The position numbers and the translations under genes were made by a program. Positions 1 to 6,221 of a stretch of DNA of 9,715 bases are shown here, one piece after another. How positions within the stretch are numbered: the first letter of the stretch is position 1; each line of letters begins with the position of its first letter. The stretch spans positions 1-9,715 of the forward strand of contig CALQQQ010000030.1 of the NCBI GenBank assembly GCA_943332745.1, given 5' to 3'. The notes under the pieces were generated by a model, which saw nothing but the letters and a program-made list of their open reading frames with translations, did no database searches and was not told the origin of the DNA. The stretch is from Opitutus sp. GAS368. Lineage in GTDB: Bacteria > Verrucomicrobiota > Verrucomicrobiae > Opitutales > UBA953.

Positions 1-175
1 CCTTGGCGGATTTCTCCATCGCGGCGAAGACCTCGGTGAGATCGCGGGTGTAGCGATGACGGAGCAGACGCTCATACTGCTGCTGCGTCTTGGCGTCGAG
101 CGGCGTGGCCTGCTGGGCGGGCAGCGTCGCGGCGAGCACGAGGGCGGCGCAGAGGAACGGACGGAGGAGTCTCAT
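1..175 (-). CDS. Exported protein of unknown function, N-terminal part only
   Basis: Only the first 58 codons are inside the window; the gene continues past the left edge. It starts with ATG at 175 and opens with a clear Sec signal peptide: Arg-containing MRLLRP, a hydrophobic stretch (FLCAALVLAATL) and a probable cleavage after the LPA at residues 19-21. The mature part begins QQATPLDAKTQQQYERLLRH and is charged and probably helical. It lies 29 bp downstream of the repeat-protein gene on the same strand. The leader between them is A-rich (AACAACAAACACC before the ATG) without a Shine-Dalgarno sequence. Position suggests it is a fourth member of the VWA-led cluster. I do not recognise the family; a TPR or Bat-type periplasmic protein is possible but not shown. 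Confidence 0.7.
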   Translation of the reverse strand, partial: MRLLRPFLCAALVLAATLPAQQATPLDAKTQQQYERLLRHRYTRDLTEVFAAMEKSAK

Positions 176-204
176 GGTGTTTGTTGTTTAGAAAGTTCGG
201 GCGG

Positions 205-1077
205 TCAGGAACCGTTGTCGGGGATCTTCTTGATCTCCTCGAAGAGCTTGCGGTCATCCTGCTTGTCGGGCTTGCCCTTCGGCTCAGGTCCGCCGAGGAG
301 CGCCGCGGCGGCCTTGGCCTTCTTCGGCTCGGGCTTACCGGCGGGTTGGACCTGGAGGGCGGCTTCGAGATTCTGCTGCTTACCGGCGCCGATACCAGTG
401 ACGCCTTCGACGGGCTTGATGCCGCCAGCGGCGGGCTTGACGCCTTCGGGTGCTTTGACGCCCTTGACGCCGCCGAGTCCCTCGGCGGGAGGCGGAGTCA
501 GTGGTGGTGGGGGTGGTGGCGGAGGCGGTGTCGCCTCCGTGCCCGCACCTTTGACCGACTCCGGTGGTTGCACGCCTTTAACGCCTTCGACGCCCTTCGG
601 GGCAGGCGGAGGCGGCGTTCCCTTGGTACCAGCACCCTTGACGCCTTCAGGCGGCTTCACGCCCTCGGCCCCGACCAGACCCTTGGTCGGAGGAGGCGGC
701 GGTGTCGCCTCCGTGCCCGCGCCTTTAACGGCTTCCGGGGGTTTCATTCCCTTAACGCCTTCGACGCCCTTCGGGGCCGGCGGAGGCGGCGTAGCTTTCG
801 TGCCGGCGCCCGCGACGGGCTTCGCACCTTCGGTGACGGAAGCCGGCGGAGGCGTCTGCTTCACCGCCTTGGCCCCACCTGGCGCCTTTACGCCATCGAC
901 CTTGTCGACGCCCTGCACGGTGGTGGGCGCGACGTTCTTCGCAGCGGGATTAATGTCCTTCACCTTGCCGGAGCCTTCTTGGCGGACGCCGCGCACGCCT
1001 TCGACCGCAGACGGAGCGGGAGCTTCCTGAGCGAAGGCGAAGGCACCGAAGGCGCAGAGGAGGAGGTGGGTCTTCAT
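205..1077 (-). CDS. Exported Pro/Lys/Gly/Val-rich tandem-repeat protein
   Basis: This 290-residue protein begins with a short signal peptide (MKTHLLLCAFGAFAFAQ, cleavage probably after AFA), so it should be periplasmic or outer-surface. Almost all of the rest is low complexity: Pro, Lys, Gly, Val and Ala with few large hydrophobics, so it is probably disordered. Residues 90-214 form four tandem units of 29, 29, 29 and 38 residues built on GAGT-x-x-TPPPP...KG-x-x-G-x-x-G-x-x-PPE-x-VK. The fourth unit carries nine prolines in a row (residues 184-192). The C-terminus (KLFEEIKKIPDNGS) is charged and could form a short helix. Its ATG overlaps the upstream gene's stop in ATGA at 1074-1077, which makes it a real coupled gene although the opposite strand has equally long open frames. 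I do not know its function. Its place after a VWA gene suggests a structural or interaction partner, which is inference. Confidence 0.8.
   Translation of the reverse strand: MKTHLLLCAFGAFAFAQEAPAPSAVEGVRGVRQEGSGKVKDINPAAKNVAPTTVQGVDKVDGVKAPGGAKAVKQTPPPASVTEGAKPVAGAGTKATPPPPAPKGVEGVKGMKPPEAVKGAGTEATPPPPPTKGLVGAEGVKPPEGVKGAGTKGTPPPPAPKGVEGVKGVQPPESVKGAGTEATPPPPPPPPPLTPPPAEGLGGVKGVKAPEGVKPAAGGIKPVEGVTGIGAGKQQNLEAALQVQPAGKPEPKKAKAAAALLGGPEPKGKPDKQDDRKLFEEIKKIPDNGS
436..810 (-). repeat. In-gene tandem repeat, about 87 nt per unit, four units
   Basis: Codons 90-214 of the repeat protein are four imperfect tandem units: residues 90-118, 119-147, 148-176 and 177-214. The first three are exactly 29 residues (87 nt). 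Units 1 and 3 share TPPPPAPKGVEGVKG, while units 2 and 4 share GAGTEATPPPPP, so the array looks like a duplicated two-unit block. Unit 4 is nine residues longer, the extra being a polyproline run and LTPPP. On the plus strand the block recurs as GTGTCGCCTCCGTGCCCGC near 529 and 701. Repeats are in frame and so are coding. Confidence 0.85.
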
Positions 1078-1637
1078 AAGTTATTCTGGCGGGCGGAACG
1101 GGCGAATTCCACTTCGACGCGTTTCTCGTAGTCAGCGAGGGCCGCAGGATCCTGGTGTTCGGCGAGGTAGCGGAACACCTGGCGGGTGCGCTCGGCGTAA
1201 GGACGCCATTCGTCCTCGGTCGCCCCGTTAGCCTTGAGCAAGGAGGTGGCGTAGAAGTAGGCCTTGCCGAGCGTCTCGCGGATCGCGCGGGTCGTCGAAC
1301 CGTCCTCTCCGTCGACTGCGGCCGATTCCTTGAGCAGCTGGCCCAAGTCGGCGATCGCCCCGGCGACGTCGAGCATCTCGATTTTTGCCTTAGCCTTCGC
1401 GAGGCGAATCTGATGGCGGACGGACGGGCGTTCGTCTTGAGGCAGTTCAGCCGAGAGCTTGTCGTATTCCTCGACGACCGTCGCCCAATCCGGCTCCTTC
1501 GCGCGCTCGAGCTCGCGGATATGCCCGAGATGGTCACGGGCTTTCTCGCGAGCCATCTGGGCCTGGCCTTCGTTAAAATGATAATACACCACCCCGACGG
1601 GGAAGAGCAGCCAAAGCAATGTGAAGAACTTCCTCAT
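1074..1637 (-). CDS. Small membrane-anchored helical protein of the VWA (Bat-like) cluster
   Basis: This is a 187-residue protein. The start is ATG at 1637, which overlaps the VWA gene's stop as ATGA (1634-1637); an upstream in-frame start would add 16 Arg-rich residues inside the VWA coding sequence and is less likely. Residues 4-20 (FFTLLWLLFPVGVVYYH) form one membrane segment, probably an N-terminal anchor. The remainder is charged and predicted by eye to be all helical, with spaced alanine-rich pairs (for example KAKAKIEMLDVAGAIADLGQ near residues 77-96, and LGKAYFYATSLL) that look like degenerate TPR helices. In Bat operons a TPR protein often follows the VWA proteins, so a BatC/BatE-like role is reasonable, but sequence identity to those families cannot be judged here. 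It is followed without a gap by the repeat-protein gene. Confidence 0.8.
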   Translation of the reverse strand: MRKFFTLLWLLFPVGVVYYHFNEGQAQMAREKARDHLGHIRELERAKEPDWATVVEEYDKLSAELPQDERPSVRHQIRLAKAKAKIEMLDVAGAIADLGQLLKESAAVDGEDGSTTRAIRETLGKAYFYATSLLKANGATEDEWRPYAERTRQVFRYLAEHQDPAALADYEKRVEVEFARSARQNNL

Positions 1638-2614
1638 CGGGCGGTGCCCTCCCCCGCTTCGGCTTCGATGCGGACGACGCGCCAACGGGAGCCGGCAACC
1701 TGCAAGGCCACAGGCAACAGCGCGAGTATCGCGGAACCCAAGGCCATGGCCAGCACCGCCAGCTGCGCGAGATTAAGGCCAGATTTCGGCATCGGCGCCC
1801 GTTGAACTAGGTCGCCCAAAGCGGTGGTCGGCAAGTGCTTCTCGTTCACATCATAGTAGGTACCGCGCAAGGCGCGGGCGACGTTCGCGAGCACCTCCGC
1901 GTCCTGTCGGGACTGGTGGCCCGCGATAAAGGTGCCCTTGCGCGGGTCGCCGACGCCAAGGATGAGCACATCCTTGACGGATTTCGGGCGCGGTAGAATC
2001 GGCTGTAACGGAATCGTGTCGCCGTCGGTGAAGACAATGAGGCGCACCGTCTGCGCGGGTAAGCCATCCACGACCTTGACCGCGGCGTTAATCGCCGTGC
2101 CCAGATCGGTCGAACCGGCCTTCATCACGTATTGAAGAGGCAAGCCATTGAAGACGTTGCGGACGAGCTCCGGATCCCGGGCATCCATCACCACGGAATG
2201 GGCTTCGGTGTAGAAGCCGATGACGCCGTAACGCAAATCGCCGCCGACCCGCATGAGCACCGCTTCGACTTCTTCACGCATGCGCGCCTGGCGCGTAACC
2301 TTCCCTTCCGGGCCGGCATCCTTAAGGTACATACTGGGGGAAAGGTCAGCGACGAAGACGAGGCGGACCGGCTCCTTGGTGTCGGCCGGTTTACCGTCCT
2401 TGGCCGCCTGATGCAGCTGCCACATCACCGCCAGTCCCCAGGCGAACGCCGTAATCGCGAGGCAACGCAAGAAAGGAGCCAGCATGGTCCAACCACGGGA
2501 GGCGCCCTCCGGACCGAAGGCCAACCGGGCAGCGACGCGTACCCGACGCGCATGCAAGCCCTCCGCCAAAACGGAGAGCAGCAGCACCAAGAGGGCGGCG
2601 GTCAAGGGGGACAT
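1634..2614 (-). CDS. Membrane-anchored von Willebrand factor A domain protein, BatA/BatB-like
   Basis: The protein has 326 residues from the ATG at 2614. Its layout matches BatA/BatB proteins: a membrane segment at residues 2-18, a second at about 44-64, a VWA domain of about residues 82-265 and a third membrane segment at about 281-306 with a short basic tail. The metal-ion-dependent adhesion site is complete: DLSPS at 90-94 (DxSxS), the threonine in GSTDLGTAI at 169, and the aspartate in FTDGD at 197. This implies a working divalent-metal site for protein binding, outside the inner membrane. An in-frame TTG at 2650 would add 12 residues (MSGFRRSPCRHP) before the membrane segment; I prefer the ATG because Bat-type proteins begin directly with it. 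Neither start has a clear Shine-Dalgarno sequence. Usual Bat partners (MoxR ATPase, DUF58 protein, second VWA protein) are not immediately upstream. The stop overlaps the next gene in ATGA. Confidence 0.88.
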   Translation of the reverse strand: MSPLTAALLVLLLSVLAEGLHARRVRVAARLAFGPEGASRGWTMLAPFLRCLAITAFAWGLAVMWQLHQAAKDGKPADTKEPVRLVFVADLSPSMYLKDAGPEGKVTRQARMREEVEAVLMRVGGDLRYGVIGFYTEAHSVVMDARDPELVRNVFNGLPLQYVMKAGSTDLGTAINAAVKVVDGLPAQTVRLIVFTDGDTIPLQPILPRPKSVKDVLILGVGDPRKGTFIAGHQSRQDAEVLANVARALRGTYYDVNEKHLPTTALGDLVQRAPMPKSGLNLAQLAVLAMALGSAILALLPVALQVAGSRWRVVRIEAEAGEGTAR

Positions 2615-2779
2615 GGGGTGCCGACACGGGGAGCGTCGGAAGCCCGACAAGTTGAGCGGCGTCCCGCAGTAAGCAAATACCGTTTATCTCACCAATCAGC
2701 CCCGTCAGCGGCTGTGAATAACTTACCCCCTCACGTTTATCCAAGATGTGTCGTATAGGCACCAAAAGACTCCTTCTGC
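2615..2779 (-). promoter_or_regulatory. Intergenic region ahead of the VWA cluster, likely promoter region
   Basis: This is the longest non-coding stretch on the minus-strand side and is more AT-rich than the genes around it, so it probably carries the promoter of the VWA cluster. I could not find a convincing -35/-10 pair. It does contain an exact match to the DnaA-box consensus TTWTNCACA (TTATTCACA, minus strand, 2713-2721), an 8-bp direct repeat CGTTTATC at 2681-2688 and 2734-2741 on the plus strand, and a small inverted repeat CAGCC...GGCTG at 2697-2714 with an 8-nt loop. Any of these may be chance. The part 2615-2650 would be coding if the TTG start of the VWA gene is used. Confidence 0.4.
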
Positions 2780-3631
2780 TCAAAGCCGGATGCGCAGGCG
2801 CGGCGAGATCGGCGTACCGGCGTCGCGACGCGGGCGCTTCGGCCCCTTACCTGGCGCCTCATCGTCCGCGGCGAGGGCCTTCTCGAATTCCTTGGGTATC
2901 GGCGACGAGGCTTTGAAGTCGACCTTCGCGCCCTGCCAGTCGAAGGAAAGCTGCGTCGACTCGGCGTGCAGGAAGAGACGTTTGAAGCCGCGGGCGGTAC
3001 CGACGGCCTTATTGAACTCGAAATCGCCGTAAGTGCGGTCGCCGAGGATCGGATGGCCGTGCGCGGCCGTTTGCACGCGTAGCTGATGGGTGCGGCCCGT
3101 GCGCGGCTGGAGTTGGATGAGGGAAAGTGGGAGCGTACCCCCGGCCGCGCGCTGCCAAGCGTACACCGTCACCGCGGGCGCCCCGGCGGCAACGGTCTCG
3201 GAACGGACGCCAGCGCCTGGCCCCTTCGTCTTCGACATCTGATCCTGCCAGGTACCGCGCGGAGTGCGCAGACCGCGACCGCGGATGAGCGCGACGTATT
3301 GCTTCGAGACCTGCGAACGGGCGAACATCTTGCGGACCAAGTCGGCGATGCCTTCGTCCAGCGAAAGCAGCAACGTGCCACTGGTCGGCGAGTCGAGACG
3401 ATTGAGCAGATAGACGCGGCGAATGCCACCCTTACCGTCGCGGACATGGAAGGCCTCTTCGTCGAGCGAGTAGTTACCCGTGATCAGGATTGTCCCCTTC
3501 TCCGCGACTTCACCCGGGTTCGGATGGGACAAGATACCATCGGGCTTCTCGACCGCGATGAGTCCGCACTCGTGCGAAGCGACCACGCTTACGCCGCGTC
3601 CAAACGGAATCCAATCAGTAGCCAAGGTCAT
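2780..3631 (-). CDS. RluA-family RNA pseudouridine synthase
   Basis: This 283-residue enzyme should isomerise a specific uridine in rRNA or tRNA to pseudouridine in the cytoplasm. Residues about 20-250 form the catalytic domain. The active-site motif is NRLDSPTSGTLLL at 77-89, with the catalytic aspartate at 80; the usual residue before RLD is His, here Asn. The second hallmark, LQPRTGRTHQLRVQTAAHGH, is at 174-193 and is followed by PILGDRTYG. The N-terminus shows the typical 'VEKPDGILSHPNP' segment at 27-39. There is no room for an N-terminal S4 domain, so it is closer to RluA/TruC types than RluC/RluD. A basic tail (from residue 262, KGPKRPRRD) extends past the domain and may bind RNA. The ATG overlaps the TonB-like gene's stop by one base (TGATG, 3629-3633). 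The exact target uridine cannot be assigned. Confidence 0.9.
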   Translation of the reverse strand: MTLATDWIPFGRGVSVVASHECGLIAVEKPDGILSHPNPGEVAEKGTILITGNYSLDEEAFHVRDGKGGIRRVYLLNRLDSPTSGTLLLSLDEGIADLVRKMFARSQVSKQYVALIRGRGLRTPRGTWQDQMSKTKGPGAGVRSETVAAGAPAVTVYAWQRAAGGTLPLSLIQLQPRTGRTHQLRVQTAAHGHPILGDRTYGDFEFNKAVGTARGFKRLFLHAESTQLSFDWQGAKVDFKASSPIPKEFEKALAADDEAPGKGPKRPRRDAGTPISPRLRIRL

Positions 3632-4536
3632 CAGTAGTAAAGAAAGTTGATCGTGACCGTGTCGCTCTCGCCGTACATGGCGACCATAGCCGCTCGCCAG
3701 TTATCATCAGGCGCGGGCGCCATCACGGCATCCTTGCAGGCGAGGCTCATCACACGGGTGACCTCGCTACCGAGGATCTGGGCACCCGTGACGGTGCCGT
3801 CGCGATGCAGCCGGAAACGCACGATCACGCTTCCGCGGGAGAGGCCTTCGAAGCGGGAGCGCTCGATGATACTCCACCAACTGGATTGGATGGCCTCCAA
3901 CATCCGCTGCGTATAGTCACCGTAATTACTGAAACGGGCGTCGACCGCGATGGATCCCGCGCGGCTAACGCCGACGGGCCGGCGCAAGAGCAGACCATAC
4001 GTGCCGGATGGAACGGAGGCACGCGGACGATCGGGATTGGCCGCGACGGGGACGGGGGACGGCGCGGGCTGGGCGGCCGACTTGCCCGGGCCGGGCGGCG
4101 GTGCAGCCTTGACCGGCGCAGCCATCGAGACGGAAGGCTGGGCGGCGGGGGCGGCCTGAGATTGATCGATGGAGCGCGGCTTGCCCTGGGCGATCCGGAG
4201 CTGTTCGGACGTGCCCGCAGATTTCGGCAGAGGCGAGTTGGTCGGCATCTTCTCCGGGACTGGCTGCGCGGCAGTCTGATTACGGGAGGAAGTAAACGGA
4301 GTGGTCTTGGGGACGGCCTGGTTGGCGAGCGGGTTCGTTTCAATGAAACGCAACTTTGGCGGCAGGCGGGCTTCGTCGATTTTGACCGGGGCCGTCAGGA
4401 CTTCGACCGGGCGGACGAACGCCACGACTCTCTGGAAACTGTCAGGTAAGATCCAGATGAGGAGCAGGTGCAGGCCGAGCGAGACCGCTACGGCGATGGC
4501 CGCAGATCGGAATTCGGTGGTTCGCTCTGACAGCAC
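3631..4536 (-). CDS. TonB-like periplasm-spanning protein (energy transducer TonB family)
   Basis: The protein has 301 residues with the TonB plan: a short cytoplasmic N-terminus, one membrane helix at 11-30 (including GLHLLLIWILP with a helix histidine as in TonB), a long Pro/Ala-rich spacer at about 70-190, and a compact C-terminal domain at about 205-301. The C-terminal domain has the order seen in TonB/TolA-type domains: helix YTQRMLEAIQSSWW, strand GSVIVRFRLHRDGTVTGAQIL, helix containing the cysteine in SLACKDAV, and final strand TVTINFLY. It would couple the inner membrane to an outer-membrane receptor, but no ExbB/ExbD or receptor gene is in the window. The start is GTG at 4536 and no Shine-Dalgarno is visible; a hairpin ends five bases upstream. 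It overlaps the pseudouridine synthase gene by one base; the functional link between the two is unclear. TonB rather than TolA is a family-level guess. Confidence 0.82.
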   Translation of the reverse strand: MLSERTTEFRSAAIAVAVSLGLHLLLIWILPDSFQRVVAFVRPVEVLTAPVKIDEARLPPKLRFIETNPLANQAVPKTTPFTSSRNQTAAQPVPEKMPTNSPLPKSAGTSEQLRIAQGKPRSIDQSQAAPAAQPSVSMAAPVKAAPPPGPGKSAAQPAPSPVPVAANPDRPRASVPSGTYGLLLRRPVGVSRAGSIAVDARFSNYGDYTQRMLEAIQSSWWSIIERSRFEGLSRGSVIVRFRLHRDGTVTGAQILGSEVTRVMSLACKDAVMAPAPDDNWRAAMVAMYGESDTVTINFLYY

Positions 4537-4540
4537 GCCG

Positions 4541-4569
4541 TGAAGTTAGGCGGACCCGGTCCGACTTCA
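4541..4569 (-). terminator. Two-part hairpin between the secreted-protein gene and the TonB-like gene
   Basis: In the 50 bp gap, TGAAGT (4541-4546) pairs with ACTTCA (4564-4569), and inside it CGGAC (4551-4555) pairs with GTCCG (4559-4563) around a CCG loop, leaving a TAGG bulge on one side. On the transcribed strand the stem is not followed by a T-run, so it is not a standard intrinsic terminator. It ends five bases before the GTG of the TonB-like gene, so it may instead mask that start or mark a processing site. Confidence 0.4.
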
Positions 4570-4586
4570 AGCGTAGGCGAGGACGA

Positions 4587-5498
4587 TTATCGGCCGGCGA
4601 ACTCCCGGGTCAGGGCCGCCAACGTCCGGCGGCAGTCCTCACGCGTGCCGATCACCACATAAAGCTGGTAGCCGTAGTCGCCGGGCTTGATGCCAGCGGG
4701 CGAACGGAGGCGGAACACGCAGTTCCACTTTACGACCTTGTCATGCTCGAACTTGAACCGTCCGTAGCCGACGGCGGGCTGACCCGCGGGCGGGCGAGTC
4801 GGCGTGAAGACACCCATGGCATGGTCGCCCGAAGGCGTCGAAAGTACCACCGGATCAGGCTGCTCGCCGTCCTGCCGCGGCAGTGGCACGAGCGTCGAGG
4901 TCTTGGCATCGAAGCGGAGTTCCTCGCTGAACGACCAAGGCATGTAGCCCGTCAGCGCCTCGACCTGCAGATAAGTATGCGGACGATCCCCGGGGACGGT
5001 GAACATCACCCGGTAATCGAGCACGTGGTCCATCTGCGGCCGGCCGATGCGCACCTGCTTGGTGAGGACGTGGTCGGAAAGAAGTCGGTCGTTCAACGCG
5101 ACGTGACCACCGGACTTCATGCCCGGAGCCAGCCAGAAGGCCATGCGGGTGCGGGTCGTCAGCACGCCGTCACTGACGGAGAGCCCCTCGAGGCGGCTCG
5201 TCGACTTCGGTCCGAGCGCATCCACGACCGAACCGGCCTCGGTCGGGTTGTAGCATTCGACGTGATAGACCCCGCCGACATCGGCGTTGATCGCGGACTG
5301 CAACTGGCGGCCGTGGTCGTGCGAATCGATAAACTCGACGCCCGCCCACTTCACGGAATCAATCGCGCCGGCCAGACGACTCGTGGTCCGGATGACCAGC
5401 GGCTTGCCACCAATCGCGCCCCACAGCTCGGCATCGCCGCTCACGACCGGCGCCTGCGCGAGCACGCAGGCGGGGAGAAGCAGGAGGAGCGCCTTCAT
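4587..5498 (-). CDS. Secreted protein of unknown family, probable beta-sandwich (sugar-binding-like) fold
   Basis: The protein has 303 residues. It starts with a signal peptide (MKALLLLLPACVLA, cleavage likely before QAP); the LPAC sequence resembles a lipobox but Pro at -2 makes lipoprotein processing unlikely. The rest is strand-rich without membrane segments. The best candidates for conserved sites are FIDSHDHGRQLQSAINAD (56-73) with two histidines, an aspartate and an arginine, and ECYNPTEAGS (81-90). The overall alternation of strands and the 'RxxGAIDSVKWAGVEFID' opening remind me of galactose-mutarotase-like or carbohydrate-active beta-sandwich proteins, but this is a resemblance only. 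Its ATG overlaps the Maf stop in ATGA (5495-5498), with GAAAGG eight bases upstream as a plausible Shine-Dalgarno inside maf. It ends with TAA at 4587. I do not assign a function. Confidence 0.85.
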   Translation of the reverse strand: MKALLLLLPACVLAQAPVVSGDAELWGAIGGKPLVIRTTSRLAGAIDSVKWAGVEFIDSHDHGRQLQSAINADVGGVYHVECYNPTEAGSVVDALGPKSTSRLEGLSVSDGVLTTRTRMAFWLAPGMKSGGHVALNDRLLSDHVLTKQVRIGRPQMDHVLDYRVMFTVPGDRPHTYLQVEALTGYMPWSFSEELRFDAKTSTLVPLPRQDGEQPDPVVLSTPSGDHAMGVFTPTRPPAGQPAVGYGRFKFEHDKVVKWNCVFRLRSPAGIKPGDYGYQLYVVIGTREDCRRTLAALTREFAGR

Positions 5499-6085
5499 GC
5501 GGTGAGCCTTTCCAAGACACCGAGCGCAGCGAGCCGGCCTTTCACGAATTCGACCGGCAAGCCCATGATCGTCGAGATGGGCTGCTGGAAATCGGCGATG
5601 ATGATCTCCTTGCCCTGCTGGATGCCGTAAGCGCCAGCCTTGTCCAAGGTGTTCACCAAAGCCTGATAGCGCGTGATATCGTCTTCCGAGAGTTCACGGA
5701 AGCGCACCCAAGCGGTGACATCGTGCGACTCGTCGATGCCGAGGGCCGGGCAGAGCAGGCAGACGCCGGTGTGCACGGTGTGCTCACGTCCAGAAAGCCG
5801 GCGGAGCATCGCACGCGACTCGGCGAGGTCGGCCGGCTTATTGAGCGCATGCTCGCCCAGCGCGACGGTGGTATCCGAGCCAAGTACGAGCGCCTCCGGG
5901 TGCAGACGCGAGACCGCGGCGGCCTTCAGGCGGGCGTTATGCAGGACCATCTTCGCCGGATCGGTCGTCGGATCCTCATGCTCAGTCACCGCGGCCACCA
6001 AGACGCGATGCGGGATGCCCGCCTCACGGAGCAGCTCCGTCCGCCGGGGCGAAGCAGAGGCCAGGATAAGGACGAGTGGCGACAC
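5495..6085 (-). CDS. maf: Maf family nucleoside triphosphate pyrophosphatase
   Basis: This 196-residue protein, the usual length for the family, hydrolyses non-canonical or pyrimidine nucleoside triphosphates (dTTP/UTP type in the YhdE branch) to monophosphate and pyrophosphate in the cytoplasm, a house-cleaning activity once described as septum-formation inhibition. Motifs visible: LASASPRRTELL (8-19) for phosphate binding; NARLKA (50-55); GSDTTV (69-74) with the catalytic aspartate at 71; DKAGAYGIQ (148-156); and STIMGLPVE (171-179) near the end. The start is GTG at 6085, directly preceded by a GGGGA run; there is no better in-frame ATG, and the first residues already lead into the first strand (LVLILAS). 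It is the first gene leftward from the divergent intergenic region and overlaps the secreted-protein gene by ATGA. Which subfamily substrate (dTTP/UTP or m7GTP) applies cannot be fixed by eye. Confidence 0.93.
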   Translation of the reverse strand: MSPLVLILASASPRRTELLREAGIPHRVLVAAVTEHEDPTTDPAKMVLHNARLKAAAVSRLHPEALVLGSDTTVALGEHALNKPADLAESRAMLRRLSGREHTVHTGVCLLCPALGIDESHDVTAWVRFRELSEDDITRYQALVNTLDKAGAYGIQQGKEIIIADFQQPISTIMGLPVEFVKGRLAALGVLERLTA

Positions 6086-6221
6086 TCCCCGACAGATGCG
6101 GAGTAACCCAAATAAGACAATCGCAGAGCCCGCGGGATGACCTTTAGCCGGGCCCGGGCGGGAACCTTCGGCCTCGGCTTGCAGTCAAAGCTCATATTGC
6201 CTTTATGAAAGGCGTACCCCG
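6086..6221. promoter_or_regulatory. Divergent intergenic region between maf and the PSCyt/PSD1 gene
   Basis: These 136 bp separate two divergent transcription units and must hold promoters for both. GC-rich palindromes CCCGCGGG (6129-6136) and CCGGGCCCGG (6148-6157) lie in the centre, and the arms GCCCG (6128-6132) and CGGGC (6155-6159) could also pair. On the right side the sequence becomes AT-richer; TTGCAG (6179-6184) with TTTATG (6202-6207) at 17 bp spacing is a weak promoter candidate, only three of six matches in each box. GAAAGG at 6207-6212 is a likely Shine-Dalgarno for the ATG at 6222. Confidence 0.5.

Noticed and set aside
436..810. Regular repeats as a CRISPR array
   Set aside because: Units are contiguous, about 87 nt, in frame and diverged by codon; there are no unique spacers.
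56..1131. Two long plus-strand open frames (324 and 316 codons) opposite the repeat protein
   Set aside because: They mirror the GC-rich repeat on the other strand, giving Gly/Pro/Thr or Arg-rich translations with no signal or domain. The minus-strand gene has a signal peptide and an ATGA junction.
2697..2714. CAGCC...GGCTG inverted repeat as a terminator after the pseudouridine synthase gene
   Set aside because: The stem is only five base pairs with an eight-base loop and has no T-run after it.
2681..2741. Replication origin
   Set aside because: There is one exact DnaA-box match only, no box cluster, no AT-rich unwinding element and no dnaA, dnaN or gidA-type neighbours.
2391..2783. Minus-strand open frame of 130 codons beginning at the end of the pseudouridine synthase gene
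   Set aside because: It starts at a TTG, overlaps the VWA N-terminus in another frame and has no domain or signal of its own.
4743..5630. Plus-strand open frame of 295 codons across the secreted-protein gene and the end of maf
   Set aside because: It crosses a junction between two well-supported minus-strand genes and its Arg/His-rich translation has no recognisable domain.
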